A stretch of 64,000 nucleotides of DNA from Streptomyces smaragdinus (GCF_009604385.1 NZ_WEGJ01000023.1:1-64000), one strand, 5' to 3'; shown: positions 17,201 to 23,852, numbered from the stretch's first letter. The notes: generated by a model from the letters alone, not told the origin. Numbers and translations: made by a program.

Positions 17201-19507
17201 GGCCGTCGTGGTGCCGCTGGTGGGCGCCTCGATCACCGGGGCCGCGGGTGCGGTGGTGTCGATGGTGAACGTACTGGTCGCCGCCGGGGAGACGTTGCCG
17301 GCGGGGTCGGTCTGGATGGCGGACACCGTGTGGGGACCGTCGGCCAGGGGGGTCGTGACCGGCAGGGACCAGGTGCCGTCGGGGTTCACCGTGGTGCTGC
17401 CGAGGGAGACGCCGTCGACGGTGACGTCCACGGTGGCGCCCGGCTCACCGGTGCCGGTGATGGTCGGGGTGGTGCTGGTGATCGTCGAGCCGTCGGCCGG
17501 TCCTGTGATGACGGGGGCGTCGGGCGCCGTGGTGTCCACGGTGAAGGTGCTGGTCGCCGCCGGGGAGACGTTGCCCGAGGGGTCCGTCTGGGTGGCGGTC
17601 ACCGTATGCGGGCCGTCGGGCAGCGGGGTGGTGGTCGGGAGCGACCAGGTGCCGTCGGGGGCCACCGTGGCCGTGCCGACGGTGACGCCGTCGACCAGGA
17701 CCTCGACGGTGGCGCCGGGCTCACCCGTGCCCGTGATGACGGGCGTGTTGTCGGTCGTGACGGAGCCGTCGGCCGGGGCGGTGATCACCGGGGCGTCGGG
17801 CGCGATCGTGTCGACGACCTGGAAGGTGCCGCTGGCCGTGGTGCCGCCCGCGGTCGTACCCGTGACGGTGTACGTGCCCAGGGGCGTACCGGCCGGGATC
17901 GGGTATTCGGTGCCCGGTGGCAGGCTGCCGGTGGCGTCGGTGGTGACGGTGATCGGCGAGCCGACCGGGGCGCCAGTGGAGTCGGTGACCTGGAGGGTCA
18001 CGTCGGTGTTCGGCGGCCAGCCGCCACCGGTGATGGTGGTCGGGGTGCCCGGGTTGGTGTTCGAGGCCGCGACCGTCGGGGTGTAGACGACGTTGACGTT
18101 CGGGCCGACGCTGGAGGTCGCCAGGTTCATCGTGAACGCGTTGGTGCCGGGCAGCAGGACGAGCTGTACGGCGGTCACGTCGGCCTGGGCGGTGATGCCG
18201 TCGGCCGCGTTCTGCACGTTCAGATTGACCTGTGCGGCCTGGCCGACCAGGGCCATCGCCGGTGCCAGCGCGTTGCTGGCCGTGGTGACCGCGGCGTCGA
18301 CGGCCGCGCCCGCTGTCGCGATCGGGGCCCCCGCCGCGCTGTTGACCGCGGCGGCGACGGTGTTCTGGATGATCGTGGCCGCCGCGTCGAGCGGCACCGG
18401 CGCGAGCAGGCCCGTACCGTCGATGGCGATCGGGGCCGTGCCGTTGATCAGGTCCTTGACGGTGCCGGTGTAGTCGATCGTCAGGCCCGCGATCTGGCCG
18501 ATGAACGGCGCGGTGATCGCGGTGGTGGAGTGGACCGTGACGTCGACGTAGTTCAGCGCGTCGTTGATGACCGCGTCCAGGTTCGACTGCAGCTGGTTCA
18601 TCAGCGTCGCGATGTCCGCGCTCACCTGCTGCATGATCTCGGGGCTGAGCAGCGTGGTGTTCGGCGGGATGTTGTTGAGGTCGATCCCGCCGGCGAGGTT
18701 GACCGTGATCGTGCCGGTGGAGGGGTCGATCGTGACCAGGCTGGTGCTCAGCGGCGCGCTGAGCACGTCGGCGACGGCCTGGTCGAGCCGCGAGGCGTCG
18801 ACGCTGACCGTCGTATTGGTGTTGGCGGTTCCGGTGATGCCGCCGACGAGGTTGATGATCTGCGTGACGCTGCTGTTGACCGCGCTGGTAATGGTGCTCT
18901 GCAGACCGTTGAGCGCGGTGGTCAGCGTGCTGACCGCGCTATTGACCTGCGTGACCATGTCACCGATCAGCGGCGACGTCATGGTGAGCGTCGCGTCCGC
19001 GATATGGGTCGTCCGCGTCAGTGTCCCGTCGGAGGCGAGGGTCGCCTCCGAGCCGATCGCGCCGAAGCTCAGGTTCGCCGTGCTCAGCGCGGGAGTCGCG
19101 CCGATCAGCGGGATGAGGTCCGCGGACAAGTTCGTGGTGCTCGTATTGGCCGTGGAAGCCCCGTTGGGATCCGCCTCGGCGTACTGCGTCACGGTGCCGA
19201 GGGTCAGCAGATCGCCGACGGCGACTGTGGTCGGCAGCGGCACCGTGAGCGCACTGAGCGCGGTGACGTCCAAGGGGGCGTTGTCGATCATCGACGTGCC
19301 TGGCGTCGTGCCGTCGATGTAGTCCGCATGGGCCCCATCGATGCCGGCTACGGCGCTGGTATCGCCACCGAGCAGGGTGCCGTCGATGAACACCGCATCG
19401 GAATGCGATTGATCACCGACTTCGGCCTGCGCCGTGGCGGCGGAGAAGTGCAGCCCCATCAACATCACAAGGATGGTGACGACGGCTGCACTGAGCCTTC
19501 GTTTCAT
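8282..19507 (-). CDS. giant secreted protein with 33 tandem Ig-like domains and a SpaA-like tail
   Basis: A 3741-residue exported protein, the largest gene in the window. Residues 1-28 are a Sec signal peptide (MKRRLSAAVVTILVMLMGLH...ATAQA). Residues about 30-480 form a Thr/Ala-rich beta-repeat head resembling the choice-of-anchor G type, and about 485-565 an IPT-like domain. Residues about 569-3620 are 33 Ig-like repeats of about 92 residues, each running APxAPVITxPxDGS, PTITGTGEPGATVxV, PDGTWS, LADGPHTVxATQTD and GNVSP. The last 120 residues are a SpaA/prealbumin-like domain starting VGTITVHKTD with an LEE pair and ending in KKGKACK. There is no LPxTG motif, cellulosome dockerin or C-terminal membrane helix, so how it is retained is unclear. 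Likely a surface or matrix adhesin/stalk protein. The ATG at 19507 fits the signal peptide. Confidence 0.93.
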   Translation of the reverse strand: MKRRLSAAVVTILVMLMGLHFSAATAQAEVGDQSHSDAVFIDGTLLGGDTSAVAGIDGAHADYIDGTTPGTSMIDNAPLDVTALSALTVPLPTTVAVGDLLTLGTVTQYAEADPNGASTANTSTTNLSADLIPLIGATPALSTANLSFGAIGSEATLASDGTLTRTTHIADATLTMTSPLIGDMVTQVNSAVSTLTTALNGLQSTITSAVNSSVTQIINLVGGITGTANTNTTVSVDASRLDQAVADVLSAPLSTSLVTIDPSTGTITVNLAGGIDLNNIPPNTTLLSPEIMQQVSADIATLMNQLQSNLDAVINDALNYVDVTVHSTTAITAPFIGQIAGLTIDYTGTVKDLINGTAPIAIDGTGLLAPVPLDAAATIIQNTVAAAVNSAAGAPIATAGAAVDAAVTTASNALAPAMALVGQAAQVNLNVQNAADGITAQADVTAVQLVLLPGTNAFTMNLATSSVGPNVNVVYTPTVAASNTNPGTPTTITGGGWPPNTDVTLQVTDSTGAPVGSPITVTTDATGSLPPGTEYPIPAGTPLGTYTVTGTTAGGTTASGTFQVVDTIAPDAPVITAPADGSVTTDNTPVITGTGEPGATVEVLVDGVTVGTATVAPDGTWSLPTTTPLPDGPHTVTATQTDPSGNVSPAATSTFTVDTTAPDAPVITGPADGSTITSTTPTITGTGEPGATVDVTVDGVSLGSTTVNPDGTWSLPVTTPLADGPHTVSAIQTDPAGNVSPAATSTFTIDTTAPAAPVIEAPTSGTTTADTTPTVSGTGTPGSTVTVTDGTGAVLGTALVGLDGSWSFDSVPLADGTYTITATQTDPVGNVSPLSNSVIFTVDTTAPAAPVITGPADGSIIGTNTPTITGTGEPGATVNVVVDGTPLGTATVAPDGTWSLPVTTPLADGPHTVDATQTDASGNISPAATSTFTVDTTAPAAPVISTPADGSTISDTTPTISGTGEPGATVNVVLDGTPIGTATVGLDGTWSLPTPAPLADGVHTVDATQTDALGNVSPAATNTFTVDATAPAAPVITAPADGSTTGNNTPTITGTGEPGDTVNVVVDGVPLGTATVAPDGTWSIPVTTPLADGPHTIEATQTDPAGNISPAATSTFTVDTTAPDAPVITGPADGSTITSTTPTITGTGEPGATVDVTIDGTVVGTTVVAPDGTWSLPTTTPLADGPHTVTATQTDPSGNVSPVATSTFTVDTTAPDAPVITSPAEGSVTSDTTPTITGTGTPGSTVTVTDTSGITLGTATVAPDGTWSFDSVPLADSTYTISATQTDPAGNVSPVSNSVIFTVDTAAPSAPTITSPADGSTIADNTPTITGTGEPGATVDVVVDGVPVGTATVGLDGTWSLPTTTPLADGPHTVTATQTDASGNVSPAATSNFTVDATAPAAPVITAPADGSTTGNPTPTITGTGEPGATVDVVVDGVPLGTATVAPDGTWSIPVTTPLADGPHTVTATQTDPSGNVSPAATSNFTVDTTAPGAPTITGPADGSTISTTTPTITGTGEPGATVEVTVDGTVIGQTTVNPDGTWSLPTTTPLADGPHTVSAIQTDTSGNISPPATSTFTVDTTAPDAPVITAPTSGTSTSDTTPTISGTGTPGSTVTVTDGTGAVLGTAPVAPDGTWSFDSVPLPDGTYTITATQTDAVGNVSPLSNSVIFTVDTAAPAAPVITGPADGSTINNSTPTITGTGEPGATVDVVVDGVPLGTATVAPDGTWSIPVTTPLADGPHTVTATQTDAAGNVSPVATSNFTIDATAPAAPVITAPADGSTITSATPTITGSGEPGATVEVTLDGAVLGTVTVAPDGTWSLPVTTPLADGPHTVTATQTDPLGNVSPVATSNFTVDTTADAAPVITSPTQGQVTADTTPDITGTGVPGATVDVTLDGTVIGTTTVAPDGTWTLPVTTPLADGTHTVSATQTDPSGNVSPASTPVDFTVDTTAPAAPVIAFPGQGDVTSDTTPIVTGTGEPGATVTVSIDGVVIGTTTVNPDSTWSLQTTDPLADGPHTVSATQTDVVGNVSPAASNDFTVDSTGPAAPVITSPAAGSTTADSTPDITGTGEPGATVEVFVDGTAIGVTTVAPDGTWTFTPTTPLADGPHTVTATQTDAAGIVSPVSAPVDFTVDTGAPAAPVITAPADGSTISSPTPTITGTGEPGATVNVVLDGTPLGTATVAPDGTWSLPVTTPLADGPHTVEATQTDATGNVSPAATSTFTVDATAPAAPVITGPADGSTITSTTPTITGTGEPGATVDVTVDGTVVGQTTVNPDGTWSLPVTTPLADGPHTVTATQTDPSGNVSPAATSTFTVDTTAPAAPVIEAPTSGSSTTDTTPTVSGTGTPDSVVTVTDSTGAVLGTATVAPDGTWSFDSVALADGTYTISATQTDPSGNVSPVSNSVIFTVDTTAPAAPVITGPADGSTINDPTPTITGTGEPGATVEVTVDGTVIGTTTVNPDGTWSLPTTTPLADGPHTVSATQTDAAGNTSPAGTSTFTVDATAPAAPVITAPADGSTIGDPTPTISGTGEPGATVNVVLDGTPLGTVTVAPDGTWSLPVTTPLADGPHTVEATQTDALGNVSPAATSTFTVDATAPAAPVITGPADGSTITSTTPTITGTGEPGATVDVTVDGTPVGTATVNPDGTWSLPVTTPLADGSHTISATQTDPAGNVSPAATSTFTVDTTAPAAPVITAPTSGTTTTDNTPTVSGTGTPGSTVTVTDGTGAVLGTALVAPDGTWSFDTAVLADGTYTISATQTDASGNVSPVSNSVIFTVDTTAPAAPVITSPAAGSTITDNTPTITGTGEPGATVEVSVDGTVIGTTTVNPDGTWSLPTTTPLADGPHTVSATQTDAAGNVSPAGSNDFTVNTTVTVEPPVITSPSSGDVIGDSTPTITGTGTPGDTVTVIVDGTPAGTTTVQPDGTWTFTPSTPLGEGDHTVTATQTDPAGNVSPPSAPVDITIDTVAPAAPVITSPADGSTITDNTPTVTGTGEPGATVEVSVDGTVIGTTTVNPDGTWTFDLTTPLADGPHTVSATQTDAAGNTSPAGSNDFTVNTTVTVPAPVITSPADGSTVTDATPTITGTGVPGDTVEVSVDGTVIGTVTVGLDGSWSIDVPTALADGAHTVSATQTDAAGNVSPAASNDFTVNTTVTVEPPVITSPSSGDVIGDSTPTITGTGTPGDTVTVIVDGTPAGTTTVQPDGTWTFTPSTPLGEGDHTITATQTDAAGNTSDPSAPVDITIDTVAPAAPVITSPADGSTITDSTPTVTGTGEPGATVEVSVDGTVVGTTTVNPDGTWSLDVTTPLADGPHTVSATQTDAAGNVSPAGSNDFTVNTTVTVEPPVITSPSSGDVIGDSTPTISGTGTPGDTIEVIVDGTPIGTTTVDPDGTWTFTPSTPLGDGDHTITATETDAAGNTSDPSAPVDITIDTVAPDAPVITGPADGSTVNDSTPTITGTGEPGATVEVSVDGTVVGTTTVRPDGTWSLELTDPLADGPHTVSATQTDAAGNTSPAGSNDFTVDTTVTVEPPVITSPTDGEVVHDNTPTITGTGEPGDTVQVIVDGRQVGTTTVGSDGTWTFTPSDTLGEGEHTVTATETDAEGNVSEPSAPVDFIVDVVPPREVGTITVHKTDESTGDPLAGAVFQLWQESNGTAGLQTDGADPDTAIDTACATDGEGICTFAALTLDTYYLEETDVPEGFQLPDNPITGPLELVRDNQVITEELTNVPAQVCKKGKACK
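8648..17803 (-). repeat. 33-copy tandem array of about 276-bp Ig-domain repeats
   Basis: Repeat units are about 92 codons. Most are type A (GEPGATVxVxVDG). Five (units 3, 8, 12, 20 and 24) are type B with TVTVTDGTGAVLG and a VIFTVDT end. Units 26, 29, 31 and 33 are type C, opening VEPPVITSP. Runs such as 20-23 show an A-B-A-A higher-order unit, and units 25-33 alternate types A and C, so the array grew by duplicating blocks of several domains. Confidence 0.9.
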
Positions 19508-20020
19508 CAGTTTCTTTTCCCTGTCCAGCGCGCCGGCGACCTGACGGGGTCCTTAGGTCCGACGCATGTTGAGCAGCATTCTCGGACAAAGAAACCAAAG
19601 GGGTATATATCGCCACGTCAGAGCCCGCAAATTTTACCTGCGGCCGGACAGGACTCCGAACGGGTTGCATCGGGGGCGGGCGATGCCTTATCGCTCAATC
19701 GGCAGAGGGTTTCACTATTAATCGCCAGAATCCGCCAAACGTGATCAACTTCCCCCCGACCTGCACAGATGCATACTGCAGCGAATTCCATCGACCACTT
19801 GTTCAGCCATTCGGGCGCGACCCGAGAGAGCACCGCGAGAACAGCGGATGCCCACCCCTGCAACCCGAAATGCCCCGAATATCGAACCCGCATCAGGGTG
19901 ATTGCATGAATTCGGAACGATCCCGCGACTTGTTTAAAAACGAACGGATTCCCTGCCTCACCCACAACCACCGGCGGCCCGGCCCTTGCGCCACCTCTCC
20001 GCCCGGTATGAACTCCCGAC
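19508..20020. other. 513-bp AT-richer gap upstream of the giant gene
   Basis: No convincing gene is seen. The segment has unusually AT-rich patches for this genome (TATATAT around 19600, AAATTTTA around 19630, a TTTAAAAA run near 19935) and must hold the giant gene's promoter. A minus-strand TAAAAT at about 19637 is a possible -10 box but has no good -35 partner. A 117-codon ORF here has atypical codon use. Confidence 0.5.
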
Positions 20021-20560
20021 GTGATCCTCTACCTGATCGCCTGCGCCGCAGGCCCGACCGAATACATCGACGACGGAGTACGCATCGCGCAGGCGAAGGG
20101 CTGGGACGTCTGCCTGATCCTCACCCCGTCCGCCGCCCGCTGGTGGGAGTCGCGCCTCGACGAACTGGAGGACCTGACCGGCCACCCGGTCCGCTCGCGG
20201 TACAAGCTCCCCGGCACCCGGGACAGCCTGCCGAAGTGCGACGCGATGCTGGTGGCACCCCTGTCGTGTACCTCGCTGAACAAGTGGGGCGCGGGAATCA
20301 CCGACACCCTCGCCCTCGGACTCCCCTCGGAGGGCGTGCACATGGGCATCCCGGTCCTGGCCATGCCGTACTTCAACCAAGCCCAGGCCGCCCAGCCCGC
20401 CGTCCCCCGATCCATCGCGGCACTGCGACAGCAGGGCGTGTTGTACCTGGACGGCGAGACCGGGTACGAGCCCCATCCGCCACGACACGGCGACGCGAGC
20501 CGCTTCCCCTGGGAACGAGCGCTGGACGCCGCTGCCCAAGCCACCCGGCCCACCACGTAG
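20021..20560 (+). CDS. flavoprotein (PPC-decarboxylase-like fold)
   Basis: A 179-residue protein of the flavoprotein superfamily (PF02441-like), which includes phosphopantothenoylcysteine decarboxylases and peptide cysteine decarboxylases such as EpiD. The N-terminus LYLIACAAGPTEYIDDGV lies on the nucleotide-fold loop. The segment DAMLVAPLSCTSLNKWGAGITDTLA matches the FMN-binding block that reads APxTxNTxxKxAxGIADNLL in true decarboxylases. PVLAMPYFNQ follows in the usual order. It starts at GTG 20021. It is probably a stand-alone flavoprotein of unknown substrate; such genes are common next to the XRE/ATP-binding regulator pairs seen downstream. Confidence 0.75.
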   Translation: MILYLIACAAGPTEYIDDGVRIAQAKGWDVCLILTPSAARWWESRLDELEDLTGHPVRSRYKLPGTRDSLPKCDAMLVAPLSCTSLNKWGAGITDTLALGLPSEGVHMGIPVLAMPYFNQAQAAQPAVPRSIAALRQQGVLYLDGETGYEPHPPRHGDASRFPWERALDAAAQATRPTT

Positions 20561-20565
20561 GGCGA

Positions 20566-20976
20566 TCACGCCGCCGGGTCCGCACCCGGGAGGTCGAACT
20601 CAGCCCATACGGCCTTGCCCGGACCGCGGCGGGGACAGCAACCCCAGCGGTCCGCGAGCTCGTTGACGAGGAACAGGCCACGGCCGGAAGGATCGTACGG
20701 GTCGGCTGCCCGGAGGGTGGCGGGACGGGGGTTGCTGTCGTGGACCTCGAGGCGCAGAGCCGGGCCGAGTTGGAGCCGGACCACGAATCGATGTCCCGGC
20801 GTCCGTCCGTGAAGCAGCGCGTTCGTGGCCAACTCCGAGACGCAGAGAGTGATGTCGTCCACCGGATCGGATACGCCCCAGGACGCGAGCGTTCGGACGG
20901 TGAAGCCGCGCGCCCGGGACACCGAGGTCGGACTGTGCGGAAGAGAGAGGGAACAGCTTTCAGTACGCGTCCTCAT
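20566..20976 (-). CDS. ATP-binding protein of the anti-sigma kinase type
   Basis: A 136-residue HATPase_c_2 (RsbW/SpoIIAB-like) protein. Motifs are the N box CVSELATNALLHG, the G1-like LEVHDSNPRPA and the G2-like PSGRGLFLVNELADRWG. In Streptomyces dozens of these small stand-alone ATPases sit beside helix-turn-helix regulators; some are anti-sigma factors, most are uncharacterised. I prefer the ATG at 20976 with AGGGGG upstream over a TTG two codons earlier. It faces away from the TPR regulator at 21111 and is convergent with the flavoprotein gene. Confidence 0.88.
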   Translation of the reverse strand: MRTRTESCSLSLPHSPTSVSRARGFTVRTLASWGVSDPVDDITLCVSELATNALLHGRTPGHRFVVRLQLGPALRLEVHDSNPRPATLRAADPYDPSGRGLFLVNELADRWGCCPRRGPGKAVWAEFDLPGADPAA

Positions 20977-21110
20977 CGCCAACCCCCTGCGTTCGGTGAT
21001 CGATTGGTCACTTGAGGCAACCGATCCGCCACCCCCGGGGGTACCGTCGAAGAGGGTGTCAAAGGGTGTCGCTTCCGTTGCCGCGCACGGCCGAGGGGTA
21101 GGGGCTCGTC

Positions 21111-22463
21111 ATGAAGCAGGCGAACACGGACCTCGCACGATGGCTCCGGCAATCCGGCATGAGCAACACGGAGCTGGCCCGTCGGGTCAGGGCAGCGGCG
21201 CAGACCTGGGGCCAGCCGCACGTCAGCCCGGACGCGACGACGGTACGGCGCTGGCTGGCCGGCGACCACCCCCGTCCACCCGTACCCGAGATCCTGGCCG
21301 ACGTGTTCTCGGCGCACGCCGGTTACCGGGTCACGACATACGACCTGGGGCTCGGCGACGGCGGCACCGCCGAGCGCGCGCTCGCGTACAACGCCTCCTT
21401 CCCGGACACGGTGGAAGCGGTGGCCGACCTGGGAAGGGCGGACGTGGACCGGCGCAAGCTCCTGGCCGCGGCACCGTTCGCCGCCGTCGCAGCCGTGGGC
21501 CCCTCGCGCGACTGGCTGCTCAACGCCCTTGATCAACGGCCGAGTTCCGGCCCACGGGTGCGCCTCGAGGACGTCACGGCGGTACGGAACATGTTCGGCG
21601 AGTTCCAGAAGATGGACGTCCTCCAGGGCGGCGGCTCCGGCCGGCTGATCCTCGCCGGGTACATGAACCAGCACGTCTATCCGCTGCTGCGCCGCACGCA
21701 CACGGAAGCCGTCCGTCGAGCGCTGTGCGAGGCGGCGGCGGAACAGACGTATCTCCTCGGCTGGATGTCGTACGACAACGGCGAACACGGCACCGCCCAG
21801 CGCTACCTGATCCAGTCCCTCCGCCTCGCCGAGGAGTCCGGGAACACCGCCCTCGGCGCCCACGTACTCGCCGGCATGGCCGACCAGGCGACGCTGCTGG
21901 GCGAGCCGGAGGAGGGCCGCCGGCTCGCGCAGGCCGGCCGCTCGGGCCTCGGCCGCATCGCCTCGCCCGCCTGCCTGGCCGACCTGTGGGCGCTGGAGGC
22001 GCGGGCGCACGCCAGGCTGGGCGACAAGGCCGCCGCCGCAAAGGCGGTCGCCGCGTCGGAGGCCGCGTACGGCAGGGTGCGCCCGGCGGAGGAGCAGGAG
22101 TGGGCGGCGTTCATCGACCCGGCGTACCTGCACGGCGAGCACGCGAACACCTTCCGCGACATCGGCCGCCCGGAACTCGCGGAGCAGCACGCCCAGCAGT
22201 CGATCACCCACGCCCGCCGCCAGCGCCGCGCCCGCCGGGGCGCCCTCTCCCAGGCCGCCCTCGCGGCATCCCACCTCCAGCGCCACGACCTCGAGGCCGC
22301 CCACGCGGCGGGCCTGCGCACGCTGTCGCTCTCCCGCCGGGTCAAGAGCTCCCGCTGCGTCGAGGCGGTGCGGGACCTACTGCGCCGAATGTCCCCCTAC
22401 GGGAAGCATCGCCTCGTGGCGGACTTCGGCGAACGCGCCCGCGAGCTGACCTCCGCCGCATGA
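21111..22463 (+). CDS. HTH/TPR transcriptional regulator (NsdA-like)
   Basis: A 450-residue regulator. An N-terminal DNA-binding segment at about residues 5-60 (LARWLRQSGMSNTELARRV ... VSPDATTVRRWLAGDHPRP) resembles a Cro/XRE helix-turn-helix. The rest is helical tetratricopeptide-like sequence from about 170 to 440, with repeated ALxxAAxxxxxLG patterns. This is the architecture of NsdA-type developmental and antibiotic regulators in Streptomyces, but paralogues are many and the target is unknown. Its stop overlaps the following XRE gene by four bases, and an ATP-binding protein gene is divergent upstream. Confidence 0.82.
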   Translation: MKQANTDLARWLRQSGMSNTELARRVRAAAQTWGQPHVSPDATTVRRWLAGDHPRPPVPEILADVFSAHAGYRVTTYDLGLGDGGTAERALAYNASFPDTVEAVADLGRADVDRRKLLAAAPFAAVAAVGPSRDWLLNALDQRPSSGPRVRLEDVTAVRNMFGEFQKMDVLQGGGSGRLILAGYMNQHVYPLLRRTHTEAVRRALCEAAAEQTYLLGWMSYDNGEHGTAQRYLIQSLRLAEESGNTALGAHVLAGMADQATLLGEPEEGRRLAQAGRSGLGRIASPACLADLWALEARAHARLGDKAAAAKAVAASEAAYGRVRPAEEQEWAAFIDPAYLHGEHANTFRDIGRPELAEQHAQQSITHARRQRRARRGALSQAALAASHLQRHDLEAAHAAGLRTLSLSRRVKSSRCVEAVRDLLRRMSPYGKHRLVADFGERARELTSAA

Positions 22464-22819
22464 CGACGAAGAGTTCCGTGAACCACACACGCTGGAAAGC
22501 GGCCCGCGAGCGGAAGACCGCCGAGGGCTACACGGAGCCGGCCGAAGTGACCGCCCGGCGCGCCGAGATCAGCCTCGCCATCGACCTCGGGCAGCTCGTC
22601 TACGACCGCCGCACGGCACTCGGTCTGTCCCAGGCAGACCTCGCCGAGCGCGCCGCCATGAGCCAGCGGCAGATCTCGAAGGTCGAGGGAGGCGGCACTG
22701 TACCCACGCTGCCGCTGCTCGCCCGCCTGGCGGAGGCCTTGGACGCGTCCTGGAACATCGCGATCGACAGCGGCGAGGCCACTGTCACCCTCACCCCGCA
22801 CACCCACGCCGCAGCCTGA
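22460..22819 (+). CDS. XRE-family DNA-binding protein
   Basis: A 119-residue protein with a clear XRE/Cro helix-turn-helix at about residues 47-100: YDRRTALGLSQADLAERAAMSQRQISKVEGGGTVPTLPLLARLAEAL, with the usual SQ and RQISKVE recognition pattern. The short C-terminus resembles HigA/antitoxin-type XRE proteins, but no toxin gene is adjacent. The ATG at 22460 overlaps the stop of the TPR regulator (ATGA), so both are co-translated; it may act with that regulator. Confidence 0.85.
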   Translation: MTTKSSVNHTRWKAARERKTAEGYTEPAEVTARRAEISLAIDLGQLVYDRRTALGLSQADLAERAAMSQRQISKVEGGGTVPTLPLLARLAEALDASWNIAIDSGEATVTLTPHTHAAA

Positions 22820-22833
22820 ACCAGGAAACACGA

Positions 22834-22863
22834 AGCCCCCTCCCGACACATCGGAAGGGGGCT
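22834..22863. terminator. hairpin terminator between XRE gene and tRNA-Glu
   Basis: Arms AGCCCCCT (22834-22841) and AGGGGGCT (22856-22863) with an inner CCGA/TCGG helix and a CACA loop. It can serve the XRE gene (+) and tRNA-Glu (-). Confidence 0.7.
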
Positions 22864-22869
22864 GAACTG

Positions 22870-22942
22870 TGCCCCCAACGGGATTCGAACCCGTGCTACC
22901 GCCTTGAAAGGGCGGCGTCCTGGGCCACTAGACGATGAGGGC
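22870..22942 (-). tRNA. tRNA-Glu (anticodon TTC)
   Basis: A 73-nt cloverleaf. The acceptor GCCCTCA pairs with TGGGGGC (one G-U), the anticodon stem encloses TTTCAA with TTC, and the T arm holds GGTTCGAATCCC. No CCA is encoded. Confidence 0.95.
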
Positions 22943-23133
22943 TGATGACCTTCGGCAGCACGAAGGTGCCGCCGGGACCACTGCAGGATATGGGATGGAT
23001 ACGGAGATCGCCAAAGCGGTTTTGGAACGGGTTCAGGAACCCTCTCCCCCCGCGCTGACATCACCGACGACACAGCAGACACACCCCCACAAGGATTCGC
23101 ACAAATATTCGAACACATGGCATCATCGACCCC

Positions 23134-23373
23134 GTGCCCCAAACCTTCCCCGACGACCTGCTCCGCGCCCAGCGCGACTGGTACACCGTGTACCGCCTCC
23201 TCGCCCACGCCGCCCCCGGCACCCCCACGACGGCCCTGCGCCGCCGCATGTACCAACTCTCGGTCCGCGTAGCGGCCCACCCCTTCTGGGACACGGAAGC
23301 CGGCACCCCGGCGGCCCGCGTCCGCCTGAAGCAGGCGGCCTGGGACGGCGGCCTCCCGGCCGAGCGGGGCTGA
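23134..23373 (+). CDS. small conserved-type hypothetical protein
   Basis: A 79-residue protein from a GTG at 23134. It opens VPQTFPDDLLRAQRDWYTVYRLLA and includes WDTEAGTPAARVRLKQAAW. It is hydrophilic and helical, with no signal or membrane segment and no recognised motif. Codon use is normal for the genome. It lies alone between tRNA-Glu and a NUDIX remnant, in a spot that looks like an insertion into a tRNA cluster. I recall similar small proteins in other Streptomyces but assign no function. Confidence 0.65.
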   Translation: MPQTFPDDLLRAQRDWYTVYRLLAHAAPGTPTTALRRRMYQLSVRVAAHPFWDTEAGTPAARVRLKQAAWDGGLPAERG

Positions 23374-23523
23374 GGGGTCAGCGCTTCAACGCGCAGAGAT
23401 CTTCGCCGCGCCGCCATCGCCGCTGAGCACGACGGCCTCCGACGAGAGGCGCGCCACCCTCAAGACACCGCCCCAGACGGCCGATCGCCCAACTCCGCCC
23501 GGCGAAAGGGCTACCGTCGCAAG

Positions 23524-23635
23524 ATGAGGACCCGCCGCAACGTCCGAGCCATCCTGCGCGACGGCGACCACCTGCTGTTCCTCCGCCGAGGCTGGCCCGG
23601 AGCTCGCCGCGTACCTCCGGAGCCACGCCACCTGA
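23524..23635 (+). pseudogene. internally deleted NUDIX hydrolase remnant
   Basis: From ATG 23524 the frame reads MRTRRNVRAILRDGDHLLFL, the typical first strand of a NUDIX hydrolase. At about base 23590 the frame breaks, and a different frame continues with ELAAYLRSHAT and a stop at 23635, which looks like a NUDIX C-terminus. The NUDIX box itself is missing, so a deletion of about 100 codons with a frame change is inferred. Confidence 0.5.
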
Positions 23636-23754
23636 CCCCACCACGGCCGCAACCACCACCGGCGCGACGGGCATCGGGCTGTCCCAACTCCCCACCCCGC
23701 GCAAACGAAAACGCCCCCTCGCACATACTCCGAGAAGGCGTCCCCGCAATGAGG

Positions 23755-23828
23755 TGGCTGGGGCCGGGGTCGAACCGGCGACCTATCGCTTTTCAGGCGA
23801 TCGCTCGTACCAACTGAGCTACCCAGCC
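23755..23828 (-). tRNA. tRNA-Phe (anticodon GAA)
   Basis: A 74-nt tRNA. The acceptor GGCTGGG pairs perfectly with CCCAGCC, the anticodon loop is CTGAAAA in an ATCGC/GCGAT stem, and the T loop is GGTTCGACCCC. No CCA is encoded. It lies 24 bases from tRNA-Asp, on the same strand. Confidence 0.95.
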
Positions 23829-23852
23829 GAGGTGACCCAAGAGATCACCTGG

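Noticed and set aside
8648..17803. CRISPR-like array
   Set aside because: The repeats are long, coding and continuous, without unique spacers of constant size.
8246..19744. Very long plus-strand ORFs (up to 1926 codons) across the giant gene
   Set aside because: They are antisense shadows of the Ig repeat array. Their translations are repetitive and biased, and the minus-strand frame has the signal peptide, domains and proper codon pattern.
19618..19971. 117-codon minus-strand ORF in the AT-rich gap
   Set aside because: Codon use is atypical, no motif is seen, and it overlaps the expected promoter of the giant gene.
22460..22819. XRE gene as antitoxin of a HigBA pair
   Set aside because: No small toxin gene is adjacent; the partner is a 450-residue TPR regulator.
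23386..23749. Overlapping minus-strand ORFs opposite the NUDIX remnant
   Set aside because: Translations are Arg/Gly-rich noise and the plus-strand remnant explains the sequence better.
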